Shown here one piece after another: positions 1 to 8,855 of a DNA stretch of 64,000 nucleotides. How positions within the stretch are numbered: the stretch's first letter is position 1; every line of letters begins with the position of its first letter. The position numbers and the translations under genes were made by a program. A model generated the notes under the pieces. The model ran no database searches and had not been told where the DNA came from. It saw only the letters and a list, made by a program, of their open reading frames with translations. Source of the stretch: Okeania sp. SIO1I7. GTDB lineage: Bacteria > Cyanobacteriota > Cyanobacteriia > Cyanobacteriales > Microcoleaceae. The stretch covers positions 44,656-108,655 of the forward strand of contig JAAHGF010000014.1 of the NCBI GenBank assembly GCA_010672585.1, read 5' to 3'.

Positions 1-675
1 AGAATAGAAACAGTCACAGGATTCGCGAGCGCTCAGTTGAGGAAGATTGATGGGGTGATTTATCTATTGTCCAATAGTTATCTTGAGAATAGAAACAGTC
101 ACAGGATTCGCGAGCGCTCAGTTGAGGGGGATTGATGGGGTGATTTATCTATTGTCCAATAGTTATCTTGAGAATAGAAACAGTCACAGGATTCGCGAGC
201 GCTCAGTTGAGGGGGATTGATGGGGTGATTTATCTATTGTCCAATAGTTATCTTGAGAATAGAAACAGTCACAGGATTCGCGAGCGCTCAGTTGAGGGGG
301 ATTGATGGGGTGATTTATCTATTGTCCAATAGTTATCTTGAGAATAGAAACAGTCACAGGATTCGCGAGCGCTCAGTTGAGGGGGATTGATGGGGTGATT
401 TATCTATTGTCCAATAGTTATCTTGAGAATAGAAACAATCACAGGATTCGCGAGCGCTCAGTTGAGGGGGATTGATGGGGTGATTTATCTATTGTCCAAT
501 AGTTATCTTGAGAATAGAAACAATCACAGGATTCGCGAGCGCTCAGTTGAGGAAGATTGATGGGGTGATTTATCTATTGTCCAATAGTTATCTTGAGAAT
601 AGAAACAGTCACAGGATTCGCGAGCGCTCAGTTGAGGAAGATTGATGGGGTGATTTATCTATTGTCCAATAGTTA
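1..675. repeat. 85-bp tandem repeat array, eight copies
   Basis: Eight head-to-tail copies of an 85-bp unit begin at 1, 86, 171, 256, 341, 426, 511 and 596; the last loses identity after about 675. Copies differ at only a few sites (GGAAG versus GGGGG near unit position 42; CAGTC versus CAATC near position 13). Each unit holds a hairpin CTATTG-TC-CAATAG and the octamer palindrome GAGCGCTC. The period is not a multiple of three and no reading frame crosses it, so it is not coding. There are no variable spacers. The array may continue left of the window. Confidence 0.95.
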
Positions 676-749
676 CAGCAGTTTCCGCGCATTATTGTTG
701 TACATCTCGGGAGTCTAGTCGCAGCTATATACTTTCATGCAACAAAGCC

Positions 750-861
750 ATTAATAATTAATAATTACCTCTCCTTGAAAATGGAATTGATTGACTCAAA
801 GGAAAAATTTTTCTTGTTTCTCCTTGAAAGGAGAGGATTTTTACCTTAATTATTCGGTAAC
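750..861. repeat. Family E dispersed element (copy E1)
   Basis: AT-rich run (TTAATAATTAATAATTA), then paired CCTCTCCTTGAA / TTGAAAGGAGAGG arms, ending in TTAATTATTCGGTAA. The same layout recurs near 8422, 20878, 30851, 32705, 54437, 59932 and 61611. No coding potential; mobile-element-like, autonomous partner not seen. Bases 862-1005 hold nothing recognisable. Confidence 0.7.
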
Positions 862-1005
862 AATAGTAAGAATAATTTTTCTGCCCAACTATGCGCCTAA
901 AATACCCTCCATGCATGAGCATCAACAGCTGAAAACTTTATATGTCAATGCTTTTAGATTTAATTAGCAGAGCAATAATTATAGCAGTTTTCATGAACAG
1001 ATGTG

Positions 1006-1190
1006 ATATCAAATCCGGTTAAACAGTTATAGAATGGTTAACTCAGGAGGAGTCAACCCACCCCTCGCCCCTCCCCCGACCGTGGAGGGGAACTCAGTCG
1101 GACCGAGTCAGTAGGAGAGAGAATTACAAAGATGAGCGTAGTTATGACGATTGGAGAATTTTTTTATGTCCAATAAAACGGATTTGATAT
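1006..1190. repeat. Family B inverted-repeat element (MITE-like)
   Basis: Bounded by ATATCAAATCCGG on the left and CGGATTTGATAT on the right. The interior is low-complexity C-rich and contains no gene. Terminal inverted repeats plus short non-coding interior fit a miniature inverted-repeat element. Confidence 0.65.
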
Positions 1191-1244
1191 TAAACCCGCA
1201 AAAGAAAAGATAATTATTAGCCATTACCCGCGAAGCATAGGTGA

Positions 1245-1365
1245 TATCAAATCCGCTTAATTTATTATCAAAAATGTTCCATCTGAGCGCTATCTCCCCA
1301 TCTCCCCATCTCCCCATCTCCCCACCCTCCCCACACTCTTTATCTAATGCTACCCGATTTGATAT
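1245..1365. repeat. Family B element overlapping a gene's 3' end
   Basis: Left end ATATCAAATCCGC, right end CCGATTTGATAT. The right end lies inside the final codons of the minus-strand gene ending at 1350, so the element supplies that gene's last residues and stop codon. The interior carries repeated CATCTCCCC units near 1300-1325. Confidence 0.65.
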
Positions 1366-3509
1366 GATGCCTCAGTGTCAACATCGCAAATATAGGCAAA
1401 ACCAGTTTTAGAACTTAACAACTCACCATTACCGCTGATAATAGCCCGACTACCGTCGAAAGCAACACCATAACCCCATTTCCCGTCTTTTGGTAAGTCT
1501 GAGGGTTGCAACTTCTGTTTTTGCTCCCATTTGCCATTTTCCAACTGAAACAGATAGACAGCACCGTAATCCCATGTACCATTAACACTAGCCTGAGATG
1601 CTCCCACAACTGCTACATTGCCTTTGATACCGACGGAACATCCGAAACCATCGTGTTGCTTTTGGTCATTAGCTTGAATCTTCTGAGATAAGTACCACAC
1701 ACCATTGTGTAATTCATAAATATAGGCCGCACCCGTATCTACTTTTCCTGATACACCAGAAAGATGTGCGCCTACAATTGCCCGATTGCCACTTACAGCT
1801 AACGACCAGCCACAGCGATCGCCAGAACCTAAGTCTGGAGGTTGAAGTAGCTGCTGCTGCCAATTGCCACCTTCTAATTGGAAAACATAAGCAGCACCAC
1901 AATTTTTTTTGCCTGGAGCATCAGCTAAATATGCTCCCACCATTGCTACATTACCCTCAATACAGACTGAGTAACCAAAACAATTGCCAGCTTCAAGGTT
2001 GTCTGGTTGCAATTTTTTGCCTTTTTGTACCCACTTACCACCTTCTAATTGAAAAACATAAGCAGCACCACAATAATTTTTTCCAGGAGCATCAGCTAAA
2101 TATGCTCCCACGATCGCAAGTTTGCCATCAATTGCCACCGAATAACCGAAATAGTCGCTAGCTTTTAAGTCCGAAGGTTGTATAATTTGTTTGTGCTGCC
2201 ACTGACCATCTTTTAATTCATAAATGTGAGCAGCACCCACATTATTTTTGTCCAAAGCACTAGCAGAATGCTGGCCGACAATTGCAAAGTTACCGCTGAT
2301 ATCTAAAGAGTGACCATACCCAGACATTTTCTGACCTTGAGGTTTGAGCTGCTGTTTTAACTTCCACTGACTGTTTTGCCAATGATAAATATAGGCATTG
2401 CCTTTACCATCATCCCCCACCAGCGCATAGTCACCATCAATACCCACAGCTTGCTTAAAAGCAAAATATTCGCTAGCACTCTTCTTGGACAGTTTTTGCC
2501 TGGGTTTTAATTTTTTGTCCAAAAGAGGAGCAGTTTGCTGCGCCCAATATTTGACATTGACTCCCTCGGGTTTATATTGAGAGCAGTAGAGACAGAAATT
2601 ATCTAGGTTTTCTACTGCTTGACCTGGTTTAGCTCCTTTATAACCAACGATCGCCCAACTACCTCCATACTCGAGATTACCTACCATTGTCGAACCAATA
2701 GAAGAACAAGCTGTTTTCATGTTCTGTTCTACTTCCGTGCCTGTATAATCTTTGGTAGCTATGGCAACTATTTCTCCTGCTTGTAAATCTTCGATGGTTT
2801 CAACGAACCTATCTACCTCCTCTGGTATCCCAGGATTAAAACTACCAGAGCTTTTCACTTGCCCATCTTTGCTGTCTAATACTATCAGATTCCAGCCAGA
2901 TTTATATCCTCCTTCTATAGCTAGAATTTTTCCGTTGAGGTGAATTTGTGCTTCTCCTCCTTGGGGGAGATAGTATGGTGCTGCGGCCAATATTGATGGT
3001 TTTGATACAGCTTCTACTGCAAAAGTTCCTAGATTTTCTACTACTTCTACCTCTTGGGTGTAGCTACTGCTGGTTTCTAACCAAAACATAGATTCATGGG
3101 CAGTGCCTGGTTCATGGCCTTTGATACCTATGAGGGTGTAGGATTGGCCAACTTTCAGGTTGTCTATTTCAGCGCTGCCTATGGTTTTAAAAGCAGCTTT
3201 GGCTTTATCTGTTAGAGGAGTAGATACGGCATCACCTTTGATTGTTAGGGCAACTATCTTTCCTTCTGGCAGGTTATTGATGAAATCAGCAAAGATGTCG
3301 CTGTTGCCAATAGGAGTATCAAATCTGTTACAAAATAGTAGTTTACCTGTGACTTCATCGAATACGGCCACATTGATACCCCGACTATAGCTGCCGAAGT
3401 TAATTTCTTGGCCATCGATAGAAATTTTTGCTTTAGGTTCTCCTCCTCCATAATATTTGGCTGTATAGCCATTGGATGTAGCAGTTATAGTGATTTTTTT
3501 GATTGCCAT
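1350..3509 (-). CDS. Protein with two ILEI/FAM3-like domains and a seven-bladed FG-GAP propeller
   Basis: Of 719 residues, about 28-145 and 190-310 are two divergent copies of an ILEI/FAM3 (GG) domain: G-x-N-V-A-V-F-D, then NLPEGKIVAL, then an ALTIKGD / IATKDY strand, closing with SYTLIGIKG / SWAIVGYKG. From about 345 to the end run seven FG-GAP_2-type blades (FGYSVAIDGKLAIVGAY...GAAYVFQLEGGKW), as in a closed seven-bladed propeller. No DxDxDG calcium motif is seen in the blades, and no signal peptide or membrane segment, so location is uncertain. Codons near 1365-1350 (SYQIG-stop) come from a family B repeat end, so the natural C-terminus may have been replaced. FAM3/ILEI domains are known in animal cytokine-like proteins and some glycan enzymes; the function here is unknown. 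Possible partner of the integrin-beta-like genes at 6455 and 8856. Confidence 0.85.
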   Translation of the reverse strand: MAIKKITITATSNGYTAKYYGGGEPKAKISIDGQEINFGSYSRGINVAVFDEVTGKLLFCNRFDTPIGNSDIFADFINNLPEGKIVALTIKGDAVSTPLTDKAKAAFKTIGSAEIDNLKVGQSYTLIGIKGHEPGTAHESMFWLETSSSYTQEVEVVENLGTFAVEAVSKPSILAAAPYYLPQGGEAQIHLNGKILAIEGGYKSGWNLIVLDSKDGQVKSSGSFNPGIPEEVDRFVETIEDLQAGEIVAIATKDYTGTEVEQNMKTACSSIGSTMVGNLEYGGSWAIVGYKGAKPGQAVENLDNFCLYCSQYKPEGVNVKYWAQQTAPLLDKKLKPRQKLSKKSASEYFAFKQAVGIDGDYALVGDDGKGNAYIYHWQNSQWKLKQQLKPQGQKMSGYGHSLDISGNFAIVGQHSASALDKNNVGAAHIYELKDGQWQHKQIIQPSDLKASDYFGYSVAIDGKLAIVGAYLADAPGKNYCGAAYVFQLEGGKWVQKGKKLQPDNLEAGNCFGYSVCIEGNVAMVGAYLADAPGKKNCGAAYVFQLEGGNWQQQLLQPPDLGSGDRCGWSLAVSGNRAIVGAHLSGVSGKVDTGAAYIYELHNGVWYLSQKIQANDQKQHDGFGCSVGIKGNVAVVGASQASVNGTWDYGAVYLFQLENGKWEQKQKLQPSDLPKDGKWGYGVAFDGSRAIISGNGELLSSKTGFAYICDVDTEASYQIG

Positions 3510-3552
3510 GTTAATTTTATGTCTGCTTTATTGGTTGATTTTATCTGATATT

Positions 3553-3897
3553 GACATCCTCCCGACGCTGCTCTACGAGACAGGGCGGGATTCCTGCTCC
3601 ATCGCCAATAGAGGCTTTCTATTGCCTCTTGACAGAGGAGCTGCGCTAATATAGCACCCGCCTTTCCTACGGAATGCTCCGCAAACGGGGATTTACTCCC
3701 AGATGGTCTTAAAGTTGCTCCACAGAAAAGCCAGCGCGGTCTTGGGGGTCTCCCCCATGAGCGACTGGCGCTGACACTGCGAGTCCCGCAGCCAATATAT
3801 TTATACTTGGGTTTATATCACGGTCATGGTAGATACCACACTCTGGACAATCCCACTGTCTGATACTTATCAGAAACACTGCTATTAAAAGGAACAA
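3553..3897 (-). pseudogene. tnpB C-terminal remnant with IS200/IS605-type right end
   Basis: On the minus strand, QWDCPECGIYHDRDIN followed by INILAAGLAV is the zinc-ribbon/RuvC tail of a TnpB protein; everything upstream is missing. Downstream (3553-3700) is the non-coding right end with a GTCGGGAGGATGTCAA terminus and a stem formed by CCCGACGCTG / CAGGGCGGG. A 21-bp insert (TCCTACGGAATGCTCCGCAAA) sits at 3665-3685. Dead element. Confidence 0.8.
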
Positions 3898-4500
3898 TGC
3901 TTTTTAGTCGATCTGGAACTTTTACTAGAAAGAAATAGAGCTAAATTGACATCTCCAGGGGTTGAAACACCCTGGATTCTGTGGTTAACCCACCGCAAAT
4001 GGGATAAATCCACATTTGCTTTAAGCCTATCAACAGACTTCTAGTCTCCTCGGCATAGACAAAAATCTAGCTGTGAGCTTACTTTCAGAGTGGTTTTACT
4101 CAAGGTGTTGGAGCAATCTTCTCGCTGCTCTAGCTGCCTACTTGCTTTTCGGTGCCGAATGCGGAGCTAACAGCCGTCGTAGGAAATCAAGTCCCCATCT
4201 CCTGTCCGCCGGAATCTCACCGCAAAGCGCGGTCTTGTCATGGCGACAAACCTTGCTCTTACTTGTTATGGTTTCTAGTATAACAGACTTTTACTCCGGG
4301 TTAAAACCCGCGTGTCATCATTCAACCAGCCGTTAAAACGGACTGGCTAACTTTCTCCCGATGTTTTTTAGGTTTAACGGAGATAATTATAGCAGTTAAA
4401 TGTATATATGTCGAGATGAAAAAGTCATATTAAATATTTAATTTTTGTTTGTCATTTGAGTCTTGACTGTAGGTTTTGTTTTTGATCGAGTCCCAATAGT
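3898..4500. other. Non-coding stretch, unclassified
   Basis: No convincing gene. A hairpin CCAGGG-gttgaaaca-CCCTGG lies near 3955-3975 and a GGGTTAAAACCC palindrome near 4298. Part may be further IS-end debris, but I do not recognise it. Confidence 0.4.
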
Positions 4501-4538
4501 AGTTTGCGGGGGAGCGCGATCGCGCTCCCCCGCAAACT
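4501..4538. repeat. Perfect 38-bp palindrome centred on a HIP1-like core
   Basis: Two 19-base arms with no loop and no mismatch, GC-rich and centred on CGCGATCGCG. It is followed two bases later by a second perfect hairpin. Not linked to a gene end within 900 bp. Confidence 0.9.
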
Positions 4539-4540
4539 CA

Positions 4541-4573
4541 AAAAAGCGATTAAACTTAGTTTAATCGCTTTTT
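4541..4573. terminator. Perfect 16-bp stem hairpin ending in a T run (terminator-like)
   Basis: Arms AAAAAGCGATTAAACT and AGTTTAATCGCTTTTT with a one-base centre. It ends in five T on the plus strand and, by symmetry, on the minus strand, so it could terminate in both directions. No gene ends nearby. Confidence 0.45.
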
Positions 4574-4579
4574 ATACTA

Positions 4580-4731
4580 ATATCATGTCCGTTGGTATCG
4601 GAGCGTGTATAAAGTTGGGGAAATATCTAGCGCCATTAATGGTTTTTCCTTCTCTTAAAGCTTCTTCCTTCTTCAAACTTCGGTCTTCCTTACCTTCACG
4701 CTTACAATACCGATGCTACCGGACATGATAT
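4580..4731. repeat. Family A inverted-repeat element (152 bp)
   Basis: Ends ATATCATGTCCG and CGGACATGATAT. Nearly identical in length and sequence to the copy at 31027-31178; both begin TTGGTATCGGAGCGTG and end GATGCTAC before the terminal repeat. Non-coding. Bases 4732-5086 hold HIP1-type GCGATCGC sites but no gene. Confidence 0.85.
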
Positions 4732-5086
4732 GAGAAATAAATAAGAATTATATCATGTTCGGATGATCACTTATAATAAAGCCAGAATCATTACAGTAGA
4801 AGTATTCAAACTTTATGGCAAAAAAGATAGCGATCGCAAACTACCTTGATGTTCATATGATCGCTTATAATTGAATAGCTCTAGCTTGAGGCCACCAATG
4901 GAAGCAAGTTAGTCCTTTAGATTGTTTTTGAGTGAACAGATATTAATAACCCATCCAGAGTTTTTCTTCTTTCAAGGTCTTATCAATGCACTTTTTTCAG
5001 GCAGGCGATCGCCTTTTTTCACAGTTTTCCTTTTGGGATTAATCAAAGCGATCGCCCCTTATTCTTCTAACAGTACCGATAACTTA

Positions 5087-5509
5087 TTAAGGTTGGCCTG
5101 CACCAATCAGAGATACTGTGACTTCTAGGGGAGTTAAAGCATCCGGACCTGTTGCGCCAAAAGCGTTGCAAACTTTACGTTCCTCTCCTGGATATACGAA
5201 ATCTCCGAAGCGAAAGCTTTCAAACGGTTCAAATTCCATCGTCCCTGAATTTTGTGTCTCAAATTCGCGGTACACAAGAACTGCCTCTGTCGCATTTATG
5301 TTATAGGGAACCATCTGCAAGAGACCTTCATAGAGTGCGCTTGCTACAACGCACTCTTGTCCATATAGTATATAAGAAACTGCCTGGTCTGGTGATACTG
5401 TCACTTGATAGGTATCTCTGTAATCAGCTTTGGCTAAACCTACATTGGAGCCAAAGGCTACTGTTATGGCCAAAATTAGACAAGCTACAATCTGGAGTGC
5501 TTTTTTCAT
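5087..5509 (-). CDS. Small secreted protein of unknown function
   Basis: 140 residues starting MKKALQIVACLILAITVAFG, a typical Sec signal peptide (positive N-terminus, hydrophobic core, small residues to a cleavage near A25-A28). The mature part has two cysteines (CVVASA and KVCNAF) that could pair. No family recognised. A purine-rich GAAAGGAAA lies about 11 bases before the ATG. It stands alone between repeat-rich spacers. Confidence 0.7.
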   Translation of the reverse strand: MKKALQIVACLILAITVAFGSNVGLAKADYRDTYQVTVSPDQAVSYILYGQECVVASALYEGLLQMVPYNINATEAVLVYREFETQNSGTMEFEPFESFRFGDFVYPGEERKVCNAFGATGPDALTPLEVTVSLIGAGQP

Positions 5510-5599
5510 TTTCTTTTGAGTTTCCTTTCTATTACTTTGTTTTTGAGTGGGCCGATATTAATCATCCAGAATTTTCCTTTTTTCAAGGCTTTAATTCTA

Positions 5600-5780
5600 T
5601 GAGTCTTGACATACTCCCGACGTTGCGCTTGAGCGACAACGCGGGATTCTTCAACCCGCACGCGGAGTTACAGTTTATACAGAGGTGATGCCCTCCCCCT
5701 GTGTTCTTATATTATAACATGGTCGCTTTCCCATACGACGTTCCCTTGCAGGAGAACGCGGAACTTCTCGCTATTTTTTG
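5600..5780 (-). mobile_element. Orphan IS200/IS605-type right end
   Basis: Contains the signature GACATACTCCCGACGTTG with a self-complementary loop to CAACGCGGGATTCTTC, then CAGAGGTGATGCCCTCCCCC. The same signature occurs at 3553, 51030 and, inverted, at 16500-16625. No transposase is attached. Confidence 0.6.
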
Positions 5781-5929
5781 TTAATTTCTGTTCCACTTCA
5801 TATTAAGACGTTTCTAGGTGGGGTTTTATGATTTTTTTCTGGAGCTAACAACAAAAACCGAATAATTGGACAAAAATTGACATAATTTTAGATATTCCTT
5901 TCAGCGATCGCCCTTGAGCATTTTTGTCT

Positions 5930-6276
5930 TCCGTTCTACTAAACTTACCCAAACTTACCCAATAGGGTTTTGGAGCTAGCTTCCTGCTTCTGTGAGAACC
6001 ACTGACCGTAGTCTGTAACTTATTCTCTCCACAGGCTTAAATTCGCTCTTGACTCAAGCTACTGATACACATAGTTTTTCAGGTTGATAGCAGCATTTCC
6101 TACGGAATGCTCCGCAAACAAATCTCTATCAGCTTCAAAACCACATTCACTACACTTATAAGTTCTCAAGTGTAACGGCATTTTCTGTTGATGCCCACAG
6201 TTTGAACATATTTGAGAACTTGGGTAAAATCTATCCGCTATTACTAATTCACTGCCGTACCATTCACATTTGTATG
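5930..6276 (-). pseudogene. tnpB C-terminal remnant with 3' flank
   Basis: Minus-strand codons 6276-6062 read YGSELVIADRFYPSSQICSN, CGHQQKMP, YKCSECGFEADRDL and NAAINLKNYVYQ with stop TAG at 6059-6061: the zinc-ribbon and catalytic-Asp tail of TnpB. An in-frame 21-bp insertion (6098-6118) adds seven codons between RDL and NAAIN, absent from the homologous tail at 16809. The flank to 5930 (GGAGCTAGCTTCCTG, TTCCGTTCTACTAAACTTA) matches those at 16640 and 20280. The N-terminal four fifths of tnpB are missing. Confidence 0.85.
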
Positions 6277-6454
6277 TAAGTTAACGTTTAAACTCATAAA
6301 AGCCACAATCAGCTTATTTTAATACTGTTGATAGCCCCACCTTTCTGGCAAAAGAGCGATCGCCATTCGGCCATCAGTCAATTTCCGTTCTACTGAACTT
6401 ATCCCAACTTACCCAACCGTTGGTCACGCTCCGCGATCGCTCAACGGATAGAGA

Positions 6455-7981
6455 TTACAAAGAGACTTGAACATCAACAACCAAATCCCCAATTCCTAGA
6501 GCACGAATGGTGACTTCATCACCGGTGCCGAGTCCCGAGTATTTGAAGGTAATGTTGGTTGTTACTTCCGAGCCTGGGGCTACATCTTCAAAACGGTCTG
6601 GCTCGATGCTTTCCACATAACCGTAGTCATCGTTTACCGCTACAATAGTCAAGTTTTGGTTGATTACCTCTAATGCTTCCTTGAGAGCCTCAATCAAATT
6701 TGAACTATCAGCCTCTAGCTCAACTACAGCTCCTACCCCTAACTGACTCACCAAGTCATTATATGTGCTTACCACATTGGTGGTTGCCAGGAAGATAGGC
6801 ACTACATTAGCTTCATTGATTGCCTGCTTCACCTGAGGGACAGAGGGAAAGTCCTCACCAGGGTCTAAAACTGCGTCTCCATTGTTGGGAGTACCTCCGG
6901 GTGGGTCCCCTGCCTTTTTATAGGTAGCATCTGTGGATACAATTGCTACCCGACGAGTATTCTGTCGGAAATTTAACTCACTTTCTGCCCGTACAGCAAC
7001 TTGCATTAGAGCTGTCAACGATGACTCTGGATAGTCACATCCACCATTAGCCGTCAACTTGTCAACCGCTGCCTCGAATGCAGCCGAGTCTGTGGTCAAA
7101 GGTAACTCGGTTCGATACACATACTCACCTGGATTATTATCTTGAAAAGTCGCTAGACCAAAAGTTGTATCGGGTTGGAGAGCGCGCAGTTCTTCCACCA
7201 AGTCAGGAATTAGTGCTCGCAGAACTGGTAAATCATCTCGGTAGGAGCCAGTCACATCTTGGGTCAACATTAGATCTAGAGGCAACGTGCCTGAATCTTC
7301 AGGAATCGGAATTGTGACTGGCAGAAGGAATTTTTCGTCAGGGGTAATGATGATTTGGCATTTCTCATCGCCCAACTTGCATACGAGGGGTTCGAGACCG
7401 ATAGCATCAACGTATGAACCCTTGCTATCAGGAAACTCTCCTATATTATCAAAGCTCAGGCGAGTCGTAGAACTGTCAGCTTGAACACCATAGCTATAAT
7501 CCTGCCAATTGCTTTGAGATAAACCTTCACCACTTGCCTCCAGTTTAACGATCTCTGTATCTCCCCACTTAACATTCAGCTTGTTGTCTGAGACATAAGG
7601 ACGGGGGGAGAATGAAAAAGTGAGTTCGTAGGTCTGACCCGCTTCCGTCGTGATATCCTGATAAATTTGAGTTACTTGCTGAATGCTGTCAAGCTGCACA
7701 TATTGCTTCCCATCTTTGGCTTTGGGAATTACTGATTCTGGGGGGAGATAAGGGATCAGATCCTCTCTGGTTTCACGATCGATTTCCATCAAGTAACCCT
7801 TGGATAAGTCCCACCCTTTAAATGAGGGTTGAAAATCTACTGTACCATAGTCACCATTAAGGACTGGCTCTTCAAAACTGCCATTGACTACTAAGTTATC
7901 AGCAGCGGCCGATGACGGACTGATATTCAAGCAGGTAAATGCCAGTAGCACTGACATTACCCAAGGTAATATTCGTTTCAT
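6455..7981 (-). CDS. Secreted integrin-beta-like protein (hybrid/beta-I head) with N-terminal DUF642-like domain
   Basis: 508 residues. Signal peptide about 1-27 (MKRILPWVMSVLLAFTCLNI). Residues 30-200 form a DUF642/choice-of-anchor type beta-sandwich (VNGSFE...GKQYVQLDS...YELTFSFSPRP). Residues 205-508 follow the integrin beta-head plan: a hybrid N-half, an inserted I-like domain, a hybrid C-half (VTIRALGIGDLVVDVQVSL). MIDAS residues D242-T244-S246, E319 and D351 are present, as are the ADMIDAS pair D249-D250 and SyMBS-type D281, D316 and P318. GGCDYPES corresponds to integrin NLDxPEGG, and DFPSV and DSSN are also shared. It ends exactly after the hybrid fold: no EGF modules, no membrane anchor. 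Likely exported and cation-dependent; ligand unknown. Confidence 0.85.
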   Translation of the reverse strand: MKRILPWVMSVLLAFTCLNISPSSAAADNLVVNGSFEEPVLNGDYGTVDFQPSFKGWDLSKGYLMEIDRETREDLIPYLPPESVIPKAKDGKQYVQLDSIQQVTQIYQDITTEAGQTYELTFSFSPRPYVSDNKLNVKWGDTEIVKLEASGEGLSQSNWQDYSYGVQADSSTTRLSFDNIGEFPDSKGSYVDAIGLEPLVCKLGDEKCQIIITPDEKFLLPVTIPIPEDSGTLPLDLMLTQDVTGSYRDDLPVLRALIPDLVEELRALQPDTTFGLATFQDNNPGEYVYRTELPLTTDSAAFEAAVDKLTANGGCDYPESSLTALMQVAVRAESELNFRQNTRRVAIVSTDATYKKAGDPPGGTPNNGDAVLDPGEDFPSVPQVKQAINEANVVPIFLATTNVVSTYNDLVSQLGVGAVVELEADSSNLIEALKEALEVINQNLTIVAVNDDYGYVESIEPDRFEDVAPGSEVTTNITFKYSGLGTGDEVTIRALGIGDLVVDVQVSL

Positions 7982-8112
7982 ATCTGATGAGATGAGTTGT
8001 CGAAAAGTTTTCAGTTTCCAGCGTAACTTCAGAAAAGCTAAGTGTCAATACCGATACACATTTTTTTTGACCGCTGCTGTATTGTCAGTGTACAGTAATT
8101 TGAGACAAAAAT
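7982..8112 (-). promoter_or_regulatory. Conserved upstream block of the paralogue family (copy 1)
   Basis: About 130 bp upstream of the gene is nearly identical to the blocks at 10356-10482 and 12902-13030. On the minus strand all three keep TTGACA (here 8048-8043) about 65 bp before the ATG, a possible -35 box; the -10 is not obvious. No strong Shine-Dalgarno sequence. Confidence 0.45.
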
Positions 8113-8378
8113 AGGACTTACGCATGAACCCTATTGGTAGTGGACCAACACTGCTAAAATGGTGAAATAAGAGTAGGTTGGGTTGAGGAACGTTAGCGGA
8201 GCTTATCCGTTAGGATAAACCCAACAATAGCGAGGTTTTGTTGGATTTCCCTTCGGGAAACTCCGCTAACACTCCGTTCTACCCAACCTACATTTTTAGG
8301 CGTGTCAGTCCAGTAGGGTGTGAAGCGCGTTAGCGTAACGCAAAAAACCCTACATCTATTGCCAGTGCCTAAGTCCTG
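8112..8378. repeat. Family C element carrying a nested insertion
   Basis: Outer ends AGGACTTACGCA and CTAAGTCCT. Inside lies a second inverted pair, GTAGGTTGGGTTGAGGAACG and CGTTCTACCCAACCTAC, which looks like another repeat inserted into the first. Confidence 0.6.
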
Positions 8379-8421
8379 AAAAATACACCCTTCCGTTTCT
8401 GGAAAGGGTTTAATGTTAACT

Positions 8422-8760
8422 TTACCGAATAATTAAGGTAAAAATCCTCTCCTTTAAAGGAGAAAAAAGCGGTCGTAGCGGAGCTTCCCGTAGGGTGGGA
8501 TGGCGTTAGCGGAGCCATATCCAATCGACCAAGAGAGAAAAAATTTTCCTTTTATTCAATCCTCTTCCTTTTAGGGAGGGGTAATTATCCATTAGAGTTG
8601 TTGGGAAATAAAAATTGAACAATGCTCAAAAGCTTATTCTATAAGGTTTTCAGGATTCTAGGGCTAAAAAACGCTATAAACTTTGACCAATAAGGGTTTT
8701 AGCCATTTTTTTAGCTTAATTCCCAACAACTCTATTATCCATTATCCATTATTGAACGAC
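8422..8760. repeat. Family E element (E2) interrupted by a family H element
   Basis: Starts TTTACCGAATAATTAAGGT and runs through CTCTCC / GGGAGGGG arms to AATTATCCATTA. It is then split by a 140-bp element at 8594-8733 with ends AGAGTTGTTGGGAA and TTCCCAACAACTCT, after which TATTATCCATTATTG resumes. Family H therefore jumped into an existing E copy, at a TA-containing site. Confidence 0.7.
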
Positions 8761-8855
8761 TGTCCTAACTCTGGCGATCGCTTCTCTGTACCTACAGATT
8801 CTCAGACAGGTGATACGGCTGACACCACGCTCCGCGATCGCTCAACGGATAGAGA

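Noticed and set aside
1-675. CRISPR array
   Set aside because: The 85-bp units are contiguous and nearly identical with no unique spacers, and no cas genes are present.
1766-2161. 131-residue plus-strand reading frame
   Set aside because: Antisense shadow of the FG-GAP blades; its repeats mirror those of the real gene.
4073-4336. 87-residue plus-strand reading frame
   Set aside because: No ribosome-binding site, no homology recognised, overlaps unclassified repeat-like DNA.
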